This document shows, in pieces, positions 23,545 through 31,461 of a stretch of 50,859 nucleotides of DNA. The stretch's first letter is position 1; every line of letters starts with the position of its first letter. The notes beneath the pieces were generated by a model that was not told the origin of the DNA, ran no database searches, and saw only the letters and a program-made list of their open reading frames with translations. The position numbers and the translations under genes were made by a program. This DNA is from CBDUMN01 sp965368335 (GTDB lineage: Bacteria > Pseudomonadota > Alphaproteobacteria > Rhodospirillales > JAPHRK01): the NCBI GenBank assembly GCA_965368335.1, contig CBDUMN010000015.1, forward strand, positions 1 through 50,859, in the 5' to 3' direction.

Positions 23545-24420
23545 GTGGGCACCATTTACCGCGAGGGAACAGTCTCCGCCCAAGACGGGCTCTCTCTCTA
23601 TTATCGCGATTATGGCGACAAACTGGCGGACGGACCGGTGGTGCTCTGCCTCCCCGGCCTGACACGAAATTCCAAGGACTACCACAGCCTTGCTGCCCGC
23701 CTTTCGGGTTCATATCGAGTGATTTGTCCCGATTATCGGGGACGTGGGCGTTCGGAATACGACCTAAACTACAAAAACTATCATCCGGTTACCTATATCA
23801 ACGACCTGCACCACCTGCTAACCGCACTGAACATCCATCAAATCGTCTCCATAGGAACCTCCATGGGCGGCATATTAACCATGGCGCTTGCCGCCGTTGT
23901 TCCAAGCATGCTCTTGGGTGCGGTGATCAATGATGTCGGACCCGAGGTGGATACGTCCGGAATTGAGCGTATCGCCGCCTATATCGGTGACGATACGCCA
24001 CAACCGAACTGGGGGGCCGCAGTGTCCCACCTCAAGAAGGTAATGAACGACCCCGGTCTGCAAACCGAAGATGACTGGTTGGGTCTCGCCAAATCGAGCT
24101 ACAAAGAAACCGCAACCGGCGACCTGCGTATCGACTGGGATCCGGCCATCGCCAAGGCTCTAACGGAACAAAAACAAGAGGCCGTCGATCTCTGGCCTTT
24201 ATTCAAAGCACTTGGCGACCGCCCCATCCTTGGCGTTCACGGAGCTGTTTCGGATATTTTGAGTGCAGATACTTTTGACGCCATGGAGAAGGCCCTACCC
24301 AATTTTACAGGCATCACCATTCCAAACGTTGGACACACGCCAAGTCTCAAGGAAAAAGGGGTTCCAGAAGCAATAGGCGGACTTCTTGAAACCGTTCGGC
24401 GGAATTTGACGGGGCAATAA
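23545..24420 (+). CDS. Alpha/beta hydrolase
   Basis: A 291-residue alpha/beta-hydrolase fold protein. The segment VVLCLPGLTRNSKDYHSLA includes the oxyanion loop, DYRGRGRSEYD is typical of small-molecule hydrolases, and the nucleophile elbow is GTSMGG. A late aspartate lies in LGVHGAVSD and the histidine is in NVGHTPSL, completing a triad. The start GTG 23545, 11 nt after the dehalogenase stop, is chosen since no ATG exists before the conserved region; TAGGGA nearby is a weak ribosome site. Substrate unknown. Confidence 0.88.
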   Translation: MGTIYREGTVSAQDGLSLYYRDYGDKLADGPVVLCLPGLTRNSKDYHSLAARLSGSYRVICPDYRGRGRSEYDLNYKNYHPVTYINDLHHLLTALNIHQIVSIGTSMGGILTMALAAVVPSMLLGAVINDVGPEVDTSGIERIAAYIGDDTPQPNWGAAVSHLKKVMNDPGLQTEDDWLGLAKSSYKETATGDLRIDWDPAIAKALTEQKQEAVDLWPLFKALGDRPILGVHGAVSDILSADTFDAMEKALPNFTGITIPNVGHTPSLKEKGVPEAIGGLLETVRRNLTGQ

Positions 24421-24445
24421 AAAAGGCGCGGTCAATATCCGCGCC
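24419..24445 (-). terminator. Terminator of the M23 peptidase-bactofilin transcript
   Basis: GGCGCGG (24425-24431) pairs with CCGCGCC (24439-24445) around a 7-nt loop; on the - strand it is followed by six T residues. It lies 27 nt after the bactofilin stop. It may also slow the convergent hydrolase transcript. Confidence 0.75.
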
Positions 24446-24472
24446 CTCTTCGGTTTAGGAGGCTTCATAAAG

Positions 24473-24949
24473 TCAGGTATTAGCGACTTTCTTGGCGTCG
24501 CTCTTGGCATCCCCTTTGGAATCGCCCGCCCCGCCTTCCTTGACAACCAGACTGACATTCCCGTCTTTCTTAATCTCCATCCGCTTGCAGTGACCTTCCA
24601 GATAGGCCCCTTCTTCGATGGCCAGATTTTCATGGAGGATATCACCGATCATATGAGCGGTCTTGGCCAGCGTCACGTTAGTCGCTTTGATCTGCCCCGT
24701 AATCTCGCCATGAACCTTGACGGTTTCGGCAATAATTTCGCCCTTGATGCTCGCCGTTTCTCCAACGAGAAGAATCTTGGTCCGGATATCGCCGTTGACC
24801 GTGCCGTCGATTTGAACTTCGCCTTCGCTGGCAACGTCACCAACGAGACGCATATCGGTACTAATGAAAGACGGTGCAGCAGCCTTTTTCGGTGGTGTCG
24901 GAGCCGTAGCGTTACCCGATTTTGACCCTTTGCTAGCCCTTGAAAACAT
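24473..24949 (-). CDS. Bactofilin
   Basis: A 158-residue polymer-forming cytoskeletal protein. Between short unstructured tails (Pro/Ala-rich at 10-27 and Lys/Asp/Gly-rich at 138-158), residues about 28-135 form the bactofilin beta-helix: repeated short strands with Gly-x-(I/V) turns, e.g. LVGDVASEGEVQIDGTVNGD (part), SIKGEII, VKVHGEITGQI and HMIGDILHENLAIEEGAYLEG (part). Bactofilins localise peptidoglycan enzymes. The gene overlaps the upstream M23 peptidase gene by 17 nt, so the two are translated together. It could correspond to BacA of the bactofilin-LmdC pairs. Confidence 0.93.
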   Translation of the reverse strand: MFSRASKGSKSGNATAPTPPKKAAAPSFISTDMRLVGDVASEGEVQIDGTVNGDIRTKILLVGETASIKGEIIAETVKVHGEITGQIKATNVTLAKTAHMIGDILHENLAIEEGAYLEGHCKRMEIKKDGNVSLVVKEGGAGDSKGDAKSDAKKVANT

Positions 24950-26267
24950 ATCGTCCAGCCTTAATGAATTTTGCGGGGTTCCTGGTCTTTCCGTTCACGG
25001 TAATTTCGTAATGGAGATGCGCTCCCGTACTCCGTCCCGTGCTCCCTACCAAGCCGATCTTCGTCCTGTGGCTGATTTCCTCACCTTTTTTGACGAAAAT
25101 TTTGGAAAGGTGCCCGTACTTGCTGACGACGCCGTTTCCATGATCAATCTCAACCAGCTTACCATACTTTCCCTTCCAACCGGCATAGATAACTTTGCCG
25201 GCGGCGGCGGTATAGACGGGCGCGCGATAGCTGCTGCCCATATCAAGGCCGTAATGATGAGCCCAGCGGTTGTTGACCGGGTCTTTACGCTTACCGTAAC
25301 TGCTGGTGACGTAATAGTAATCCAGTGGAGAATGAAGTGGCAAAGAGTTCATCAGGCTCTTTAAGGAACGCCAACGTTCGACCTGCCCCTCCAAACTCGA
25401 AAGCGACGCCTTCAGCTTATCCTGCGGTTCTTCGGCATCACCCTTGGCCGCGATAAACGGCCCTCCCATGCCGGACTCTCCGACATTGGCGACCAACTTC
25501 TGCGGGTCCAAACCGGTGCGCGAAATTACCGTCTCGATAGCGGTGATGCGCTGGGCGGTGTGTTCGGTCATACGCTGAACGGCGGTTTTTTCGGTTTCGT
25601 GCAGGTCGGCAAGCGTGGTTTCAAGATTTTTAACCTGCTCGTTGAGACGCGCCTTTTCTTCCAAGGCCAAGCGGCGTTCTTTATCAACGTTGCTTAGATT
25701 TCCCTGAATGGTATTCAGCTCTTTATCCAGCGAAAAATTCCGGCTGGCGAGGCTGCGCATTTTGTCTTCGACGGTTTTCAGTTCCGACTTCAAACGCTCT
25801 CGGGTCGCGATAACCGTTTCACGCTCTTCCTGGGTGCTTTCCAGCTTGGTGGCGACGCTTTTCAAGCTCTGCTGCAGCGTCGCATTCTGCTCAACGAGCT
25901 TAAGCATCAAGCCGTGATTTTCCACCAACTCGGTCGTCAGCGAAGAAAATTTATCCTGATAGTTTCCGACCTCACCAAGCAAATCGTCATAGGCCAGACG
26001 GGCTTTATGAATTTCAGCGTCCTTAATATCCAAGACGCGATCATTGAGGACGTAAGAAGCGGTGGAATAAGTCATCCAGGACGTCACGGCAAGGAGGCCG
26101 AAGACGGTCGAAACCTGCAAGGCCTGACTCACGCGGATGTAACGCAGACGGCCCTCCGTGCGCACCATAATCTGACGCTCCGGAAACAGACGGTTTGACG
26201 TTGCTTTTACCCGGTTGATGAAGCCTCTCCACCCGGATGCTTCTTCAAGCAATTGCCCTCGACTCAT
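24933..26267 (-). CDS. Membrane-anchored M23 peptidase (LmdC-like)
   Basis: A 444-residue protein in three parts: a cytoplasmic basic N-terminus of about 48 residues, one membrane segment at about 50-72, a long periplasmic coiled coil at about 75-285 rich in Glu, Leu and Lys, and a C-terminal M23 domain. The zinc ligands are visible as HYGLD (first His and Asp) and HLHYE (last His), with the segment GYGHLS-type KYGHLSKI between. M23 enzymes cut peptidoglycan crosslinks. The architecture and the overlapping bactofilin gene match bactofilin-peptidase pairs that control cell curvature or stalk growth. Start ATG 26267 with GAGGGG 5 nt upstream. Confidence 0.92.
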   Translation of the reverse strand: MSRGQLLEEASGWRGFINRVKATSNRLFPERQIMVRTEGRLRYIRVSQALQVSTVFGLLAVTSWMTYSTASYVLNDRVLDIKDAEIHKARLAYDDLLGEVGNYQDKFSSLTTELVENHGLMLKLVEQNATLQQSLKSVATKLESTQEERETVIATRERLKSELKTVEDKMRSLASRNFSLDKELNTIQGNLSNVDKERRLALEEKARLNEQVKNLETTLADLHETEKTAVQRMTEHTAQRITAIETVISRTGLDPQKLVANVGESGMGGPFIAAKGDAEEPQDKLKASLSSLEGQVERWRSLKSLMNSLPLHSPLDYYYVTSSYGKRKDPVNNRWAHHYGLDMGSSYRAPVYTAAAGKVIYAGWKGKYGKLVEIDHGNGVVSKYGHLSKIFVKKGEEISHRTKIGLVGSTGRSTGAHLHYEITVNGKTRNPAKFIKAGRYVFKG

Positions 26268-26464
26268 CGATCCCCTCGAAATAGTCTCTCGTCCACAGAA
26301 ATCACACGTTCAGCCCAGCCCATTGCCTTAGGGGCTTTTCTCTTCATTTACACTGCTTTTGATTGTCCCCATCTCCAGCTGTGCGAAAGACCGTATCTTC
26401 AACCGATAACGTGCGCAAGAAAATATGTAGACCAAAATCGCTAAAAAAGATAGGGAGAGCCTCA
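26268..26464. other. Intergenic region upstream of the M23 gene
   Basis: These 197 bases separate the divergent M23 peptidase gene and the small ORF at 26465 and should hold promoters for both. No box pair stands out clearly, and there is no convincing coding sequence or RNA motif in it. Confidence 0.3.
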
Positions 26465-26545
26465 ATGAAATGGGTAGTATTTCCAGAGCGTTTTACACGC
26501 AGTTTTGCAGCCCTTTACAAAACAATGACTTCGGCTGGATTTTAG
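26465..26545 (+). CDS. Possible 26-residue small protein or leader peptide
   Basis: A short ORF MKWVVFPERFTRSFAALYKTMTSAGF ends at TAG 26543-26545 (sequence quoted only in pieces below: MKWVVF, FTRSFAALY, TSAGF). It has a strong ribosome site (GGGAGAG, 5 nt before the ATG). The peptide is basic and amphipathic, with aromatic residues spread through it. Directly over its stop codon begins an 8-bp hairpin (26544-26565), and pgpA starts 14 nt later. This is the layout of a regulatory leader peptide, but no run of codons for one amino acid is seen. Could equally be a small membrane-active protein or chance. Confidence 0.35.
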   Translation: MKWVVFPERFTRSFAALYKTMTSAGF

Positions 26546-26565
26546 AGATCATGTCCTTGATCTCT
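26544..26565 (+). promoter_or_regulatory. Hairpin between the small ORF and pgpA
   Basis: AGAGATCA (26544-26551) is perfectly complementary to TGATCTCT (26558-26565), loop 6 nt. The stem overlaps the stop of the 26-codon ORF and ends 14 nt before the pgpA start. With only a mixed CACCTTA after it, a terminator is doubtful; it could attenuate or insulate pgpA. Confidence 0.45.
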
Positions 26566-26579
26566 CACCTTAGGGCGTT

Positions 26580-27128
26580 ATGGTTGTTTTCAATGACGAA
26601 CAAAAGGCCGCAACGGTGAATAAACAGCCGCAAGACCCACATTCCAAATTTAATGACGAATCGCCTCGACCCAGGCCATTCCATCCGCATGTACTGATTT
26701 CAACCTGGTTTTGTACCGGACTCTTGCCCAAAGCGCCGGGAACCTGGGGTTCACTGGCCGCCCTGCCGTTTGCCTGGGTTATCGTCTCCCAATGGGGGTA
26801 TACGGCCCTGACGTTTGGCGTTGTCTTGGTGTTTCTTCTCGGTTGGTGGAGTTCAGCCGCTTATGTGACCTTAACCGGAGGGGAAGATCCGGGCGAAGTG
26901 GTCATTGACGAGGTTGCCGGTCAATGGATCGTCCTGCTGGCCGCTCCGCTCGACCCCATTGCCTATGCCGGAGCCTTTCTTCTATTCCGCCTGTTCGACA
27001 TCTTGAAACCCTGGCCCGTATCCTTTGCCGACAAAACCATCAAAGGGGGGCTCGGGATTATGCTCGACGATATCCTGGCCGGTATTTACGGCGCAGCCAT
27101 CCTCGCCCTCGTTCTGGAGTTTTTCTGA
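26580..27128 (+). CDS. pgpA: Phosphatidylglycerophosphatase A
   Basis: Inner-membrane enzyme that removes phosphate from phosphatidylglycerophosphate in phospholipid synthesis. The 182-residue protein has a ~40-residue hydrophilic N-terminus, then STWFCTGLLPKAPGTWGSLAALP, hydrophobic segments at about 58-90, 108-135 and 160-180, and the acidic signature DPGEVVIDEVAGQW plus RLFDILKPWPV, all family markers. The ATG at 26580 follows AGGG at 4 nt; a later ATG is not available near the domain. The stop shares one base with the next start (TGATG). Confidence 0.93.
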   Translation: MVVFNDEQKAATVNKQPQDPHSKFNDESPRPRPFHPHVLISTWFCTGLLPKAPGTWGSLAALPFAWVIVSQWGYTALTFGVVLVFLLGWWSSAAYVTLTGGEDPGEVVIDEVAGQWIVLLAAPLDPIAYAGAFLLFRLFDILKPWPVSFADKTIKGGLGIMLDDILAGIYGAAILALVLEFF

Positions 27129-27619
27129 TGTACCCCACCCCCCTGCTTGAAAAAGCCGAACGGTTGCTTCAGCTTTGCCGTCAAAACAAACTGACCATCG
27201 CTTTTGCCGAATCCTGCACCGGGGGCCTGATCGGGGGGCTTTTAACCTCGGTTTCAGGCTCTTCAGATGTCGTCCTACGCGGGTTCATCACCTATGACAA
27301 TGTCGCCAAAAAGGAACTTCTCGGCGTTCCTCAAGAACTGCTCGATACCTTGGGAGCGGTCTGCGAACCGGTGGCGCGTAAAATGGCGGAAGGCGTAATC
27401 GACCATTCCGCCGCCGACCTGGCGGTCTCGGTCACCGGTATCGCCGGTCCCGGCGGCGGCAGCGCCCAAAAGCCTGTGGGCCTCGTGCACTTTGGCTGCC
27501 TCAAGCGCGGAATGGAGACCGTTCACGCTAGGGAAGTTTTCAAAGGAAACAGACAGGAAGTGCGACTACAAGCTGTTGAAAAGGCAATTGATCTGCTAAC
27601 TGAAGCTGCCCAGGCCTAA
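27128..27619 (+). CDS. pncC: Nicotinamide-nucleotide amidase (CinA C-terminal domain)
   Basis: A 163-residue stand-alone CinA C-terminal domain that deamidates nicotinamide mononucleotide to nicotinate mononucleotide for NAD salvage. Blocks FAESCTGGLIGGLLTSVSGSS (in part), FITYDNVAKKELLGV, and VTGIAGPGGGSAQKPVGLV (in part) define the family; the N-terminal CinA/MoaB-like domain is absent. Its ATG overlaps the pgpA stop, and it meets the ratA-like gene tail to tail with a 4-nt overlap. The pgpA-cinA pair is a standard alphaproteobacterial unit. Confidence 0.94.
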   Translation: MYPTPLLEKAERLLQLCRQNKLTIAFAESCTGGLIGGLLTSVSGSSDVVLRGFITYDNVAKKELLGVPQELLDTLGAVCEPVARKMAEGVIDHSAADLAVSVTGIAGPGGGSAQKPVGLVHFGCLKRGMETVHAREVFKGNRQEVRLQAVEKAIDLLTEAAQA

Positions 27620-28050
27620 GTCTTGTAAAGCACCTCGGCACGACGTTGAAAAGCATCGACCATGCGATGTACCGCCTCGTCGAAAACCTTACCGATCAAT
27701 TTTTGCAGCATGATTGAGCGAAACTCAAAATCGATGTGGAAATCGACCTCGCAACCGCCCTCTCCATCCGGCTCGAAGACCCAGTGGCTCTGTAAATACT
27801 TAAACGGCCCATCCAGATAGGTAACATCAATCTTGTTGGGAGCGTTAAAAACAGCCCTGGTGGTGAACTTTTCCCGAAAAACCTTAAAACCGATCACCAT
27901 ATCGGCATAGATGGTGTCCCCTTCCCGGCGCTTAATCCGCGTGGCCGTACACCACGGCAAAAACTGCGGATAGGCTTCCACATCCGCAGCTAAAGTGAAC
28001 ATCTGTTCAGGGGTGTAAGGCACCCGACGTTTTTCCGTGTAGGTCGGCAT
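27616..28050 (-). CDS. RatA/COQ10-type START-fold protein
   Basis: A 144-residue SRPBCC/START-fold protein of the ubiquinone-binding Coq10/RatA family. The block VPYTPEQMFTLAADVEAYPQFLPWC is the family signature, followed by the FREKFTTR strand, LDGPFKYLQSHW and DFEFRSIMLQKLIGKVFDEA (in part). In eukaryotes Coq10 helps coenzyme Q function; in E. coli RatA was described as a translation inhibitor, but that activity should not be assumed here. Usually found next to lipA in alphaproteobacteria; here the FKBP gene lies between. Start ATG 28050. Confidence 0.88.
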   Translation of the reverse strand: MPTYTEKRRVPYTPEQMFTLAADVEAYPQFLPWCTATRIKRREGDTIYADMVIGFKVFREKFTTRAVFNAPNKIDVTYLDGPFKYLQSHWVFEPDGEGGCEVDFHIDFEFRSIMLQKLIGKVFDEAVHRMVDAFQRRAEVLYKT

Positions 28051-28120
28051 GCCCCCCTCTTAAAGCCTATATCGCCGATCCGCAAGAGGCCAACATAAGC
28101 CAATATTTTGCATCAGACCA

Positions 28121-28150
28121 TTGTGAAAACCGCTCTGTTTCTTATATATA
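28121..28150 (+). promoter_or_regulatory. Predicted promoter of the FKBP-rhodanese gene
   Basis: TTGTGA (28121-28126) and TATATA within CTTATATATAAG (-10 at 28143-28148 or 28145-28150, spacer 16-18 bp) lie about 55 nt before the start codon. Confidence 0.5.
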
Positions 28151-28202
28151 AGCATCACCTGATACAACACATCCTGCGAACTGCTTTGGATCGATTAAAT
28201 CT

Positions 28203-28976
28203 ATGAAAAACAAACTCTATGCCGCTCCTGCAAAAGCCTTCGGTTTTCTAATTGCTCTTACGGTCGGCCTTCTCTTGACGCCCCCCTCCAACGCAGCCAT
28301 GAAGCAGGGTGTTGAAATCAAAGAACTGGAGCCCGGCTCCGGGGAAACCGCCAAGCAAGGCGACCGGGTTCAGGTTCACTACACCGGCTGGCTGATGGAT
28401 GGAAAAAAATTCGACTCAAGTCTCGACCGGGGCGCTCCCTTCGTTTTTCAAATCGGTCAAGGTCAGGTCATTTCCGGCTGGGAAATCGGCGTCGAGGGCA
28501 TGAAAGTCGGTTCCAAACGGGAATTGATCATTCCCCCCGAAAAGGGATACGGTCCTCGCGGCTATCCCCCTGTCATCCCAGGAAACGCCACACTAAAATT
28601 CGAGGTCAAGCTCCTCAAGGTCATGGCCCCGGCCTATACCGACATCAACAATAATGAACTGAAAAACCTTATCGCCCGAGGTGTGCCGATTATCGATATC
28701 CGGCGTCCGGAAGAATGGGAACAGACAGGGATCATCGAGGGCTCCAAGATGATTACCGCCTTCAATGGACGGGGACAATTGGAGAAAAACTTCATCCCCG
28801 AATTGAGCAAGGTGGCCGGACCCGAGGATGAAGTCATCGTTATTTGCCGGACCGGTAACCGAACGGGCGTTATCTCGAGAGGCTTGAGCGATCAGGTGGG
28901 CTACAAAAAAATCTATAACGTCCAGCGCGGCATTACCGACTGGATCAAACAAGGCAATCCCGTCGTTAAGCCCTAA
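28203..28976 (+). CDS. Exported FKBP peptidyl-prolyl isomerase fused to a rhodanese domain
   Basis: A 257-residue protein with a signal peptide (about 1-32, hydrophobic core then SNAA), an FKBP-type isomerase domain at about 40-140 and a rhodanese domain at about 145-257. FKBP hallmarks are VHYTGWLMDGKKFDSS, VISGWEIGVEGM and PPEKGYGPRGYPPVIPGNATL (in part). The rhodanese half has IIDIRRPEEW and the active-site loop C215-RTGNRT, with the catalytic cysteine present, so sulfurtransferase chemistry is possible. This would place an isomerase and a thiol-active domain in one periplasmic protein. The gene converges on lipA with a 4-nt overlap. A fusion is certain from the continuous frame; the joint role is inferred. 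Confidence 0.92.
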   Translation: MKNKLYAAPAKAFGFLIALTVGLLLTPPSNAAMKQGVEIKELEPGSGETAKQGDRVQVHYTGWLMDGKKFDSSLDRGAPFVFQIGQGQVISGWEIGVEGMKVGSKRELIIPPEKGYGPRGYPPVIPGNATLKFEVKLLKVMAPAYTDINNNELKNLIARGVPIIDIRRPEEWEQTGIIEGSKMITAFNGRGQLEKNFIPELSKVAGPEDEVIVICRTGNRTGVISRGLSDQVGYKKIYNVQRGITDWIKQGNPVVKP

Positions 28977-29908
28977 CCGAGGCGCGCCATCCGCGCCTCT
29001 CTTAAACGCTCGAAGTCCTTATCGGCATGATAGGACGACCGGGTCAGCGGCGAAGAAGAAACAAGCAGGAAGCCCTTGGAAAGTGCGATTTTCTCGTATT
29101 CCTTGAATTCTTCCGGCGTAACGAAACGCTCAACCACGGCATGTTTGGGCGTCGGTTGGAGATATTGGCCGATGGTCAGAAAATCGACATCGGCCGTTCT
29201 CAGGTCATCCATCACCTGAAGCACTTCGTTCTTTTCTTCGCCCAAGCCCACCATGATGCCCGACTTGGTGAAAAGTTCCGGTTGGCGTTGTTTTACGGAA
29301 TCCAAGAGGCGCAAAGACTGGAAATAGCGCGCGCCGGGCCGAATGGTCGGATAGAGACGCGGAACGGTCTCCAGATTGTGGTTGAATACGTCCGGTTTAG
29401 CATCGGCAACAGCCGCCCAAGCATCACCCTTATCACGAAAATCGGGGGTCAATACCTCGATGGTCGCCTGAGGCGCTTTTTCCCGGACGCATTGAATGGT
29501 TCGAACGAACTGGTTTGCGCCACCATCCTCTAGATCGTCTCGGTCGACAGACGTCACCACAACATGCTGAAAACCCATTTGCTCCACCGTTATGGCGAGA
29601 TTTTCGGGCTCCATGGGATCGACGGCAGGCGGTTTTCCGGTCGCCACGTTGCAAAAGGCGCAGCCTCGAGTGCAAACATCGCCGAGAATCATGAAAGTTG
29701 CGTGCTTGCGCTCCCAGCATTCGCCAATATTGGGACAGGCCGCCTCTTCGCAAACCGTATGCTGATGGTTGTCGCGCATCAGCTTACGAGTCTCATGATA
29801 GTTCTTCGAGGTCGGGGCCTTCACCCTAATCCAGGCAGGCTTGCGCTTCACCGGATTATCCGGTTTGTGGGCCTTTTCGGGATGACGAAGTTTCACAGTG
29901 TCGCTCAT
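28973..29908 (-). CDS. lipA: Lipoyl synthase
   Basis: Radical-SAM enzyme that inserts two sulfurs into protein-bound octanoyl groups to make lipoate, required by the pyruvate dehydrogenase genes upstream. The auxiliary cluster motif CEEAACPNIGEC and the radical-SAM motif CTRGCAFC are intact, and the C-terminal RSSYHAD carries the serine ligand. The start ATG 29908 gives 311 residues and fits the family N-terminus; a longer frame to 29959 lacks a ribosome site. It follows lpdA after 136 nt in the same direction. Confidence 0.97.
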   Translation of the reverse strand: MSDTVKLRHPEKAHKPDNPVKRKPAWIRVKAPTSKNYHETRKLMRDNHQHTVCEEAACPNIGECWERKHATFMILGDVCTRGCAFCNVATGKPPAVDPMEPENLAITVEQMGFQHVVVTSVDRDDLEDGGANQFVRTIQCVREKAPQATIEVLTPDFRDKGDAWAAVADAKPDVFNHNLETVPRLYPTIRPGARYFQSLRLLDSVKQRQPELFTKSGIMVGLGEEKNEVLQVMDDLRTADVDFLTIGQYLQPTPKHAVVERFVTPEEFKEYEKIALSKGFLLVSSSPLTRSSYHADKDFERLREARMARLG

Positions 29909-30044
29909 AGGCCTTACATGGACCGTCCACACGGACAGGTCAAGACGGGTTTTCGTCAAATGGAAGACGGCCCGAACGGAAATTTGGCAAAGACAGGGGA
30001 AGAAGCCAAAGTGCCGTCCGGGCCTTCCATCAGGCGGGGTTCAT

Positions 30045-31448
30045 TTAAAAATGAATAGCCCGTCCAAAAGCGTCGAGAACGCTCTCATGCATCATCTCAC
30101 TCAACGTCGGATGCGGGAAGATTGTATGCATAAGATCTTCTTCGGTCGTTTCCAGGGTCTTGGCGATGCCGAACCCTTGAATCATTTCAGTCACTTCCGC
30201 GCCAACCATATGGGCGCCGAGCAGCTCACCGGTCTTTTCATCGAAGATGGTTTTGACCAGCCCTTCCGGCTCACCGAGCGCAATGGCCTTGCCGTTGCCC
30301 ATGAAGGGGAAACGCCCAACCTTAACCTTGAGCCCCTTCTCTTTGGCCATCGCTTCGGTCATGCCGACACTGGCAACCTGAGGATTGCAATAGGTACAGG
30401 CCGGAATGCGCGAGCGATCCATGGCGTGAACGCCTTTCACCCCGGCGATTTTTTCGACGCAGATTATCCCTTCGTGGCTGGCCTTATGAGCCAGGCAGGG
30501 CGCACCCGCCACGTCGCCAATGGCGTAGACCCCTTTGGCCGACGTCTGGCAATAGTCGTCGATAGCGATGAATCCACGGTCATCGAGTTTGACCCCGGCT
30601 GCATCCAAACCGATCTCTTCGGTATTGGGCGTGACGCCAACAGCCGTAATCACGCGATCAATGGTGATTTCTTCAGTCTTGCCGTCTTTTTCAATGACTG
30701 CGGTGACGTTGTTTTTGCCCTTCTTCAGCTCTTTAACCATGGCGCCGAGCTTGAATTTCATGCCCTGCTTTTCCATGGATTTCTGAGCAAAAGCCGATAT
30801 CTCATCATCCTCGAAAGGCATGATTTTATTGACCACCTCGACCACGGTGACGTCCGCTCCCAAGGTATTGAAGAAGCTGGCGAACTCGATGCCAATAGCG
30901 CCCGAACCGATAACCAGGAGAGACTTGGGCATAACATCGGGAACAAGCGCTTCCTTGTAGGTCCAGATCAGCTTGCCATCGGGTTGGAGGTTGGGAAACA
31001 CCTTAGCCCGCGCACCGGTCGCCATAATGATGTGTTTGCCTTGAAGGTCGGCGATTTTCTTGCCGTCTTTCTCGACTGCCAACTTACCGCCGCCTAGCAA
31101 TTTTCCGTAACCATCGACTACGGTCACTTTGTTCTTCTTCAGTAGATGGCCGACACCGCCTGAGAGTTGCTTAGAGACGCCACGCGACCGCTCAACAACT
31201 TTCTGCAGATCGAAGGAAACGTTTTCCGCCCCCAGGCCAAAGGCCGCTGCATGCTGCATGTTGTGATAGACTTCGGCCGAACGCAAAAGCGCCTTGGTCG
31301 GGATGCAGCCCCAGTTGAGACAGATGCCTCCCAGGTGCTCTTTTTCAACCAGGGCCGATTTGAGGCCCAATTGCGCCGCCCGGATGGCCGCCACGTAGCC
31401 TCCGGGTCCACCGCCGACGACGATGACGTCGAAATTCGTTTCAGCCAT
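30045..31448 (-). CDS. lpdA: Dihydrolipoyl dehydrogenase (E3)
   Basis: Flavoprotein that reoxidises dihydrolipoyl groups of the 2-oxoacid dehydrogenase complexes with NAD. The 467-residue protein has the FAD-binding GGGPGGY at 12-18, the redox-active disulfide C43-LNWG-C48, the NAD-binding GSGAIGIEFA and the C-terminal interface HPTLSE with the catalytic histidine. The ATG at 31448 is preferred over an ATG two codons earlier because AAGGAGG sits 8 nt before it and would be too close to the other. It ends the pdhA-pdhB-pdhC-lpdA operon, 13 nt after pdhC. Confidence 0.97.
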   Translation of the reverse strand: MAETNFDVIVVGGGPGGYVAAIRAAQLGLKSALVEKEHLGGICLNWGCIPTKALLRSAEVYHNMQHAAAFGLGAENVSFDLQKVVERSRGVSKQLSGGVGHLLKKNKVTVVDGYGKLLGGGKLAVEKDGKKIADLQGKHIIMATGARAKVFPNLQPDGKLIWTYKEALVPDVMPKSLLVIGSGAIGIEFASFFNTLGADVTVVEVVNKIMPFEDDEISAFAQKSMEKQGMKFKLGAMVKELKKGKNNVTAVIEKDGKTEEITIDRVITAVGVTPNTEEIGLDAAGVKLDDRGFIAIDDYCQTSAKGVYAIGDVAGAPCLAHKASHEGIICVEKIAGVKGVHAMDRSRIPACTYCNPQVASVGMTEAMAKEKGLKVKVGRFPFMGNGKAIALGEPEGLVKTIFDEKTGELLGAHMVGAEVTEMIQGFGIAKTLETTEEDLMHTIFPHPTLSEMMHESVLDAFGRAIHF

Positions 31449-31461
31449 TGTCATCGCCTCC

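Noticed and set aside
29898..31097. 399-codon open frame on the + strand opposite lpdA
   Set aside because: Antisense to a complete and conserved gene; no family resemblance.
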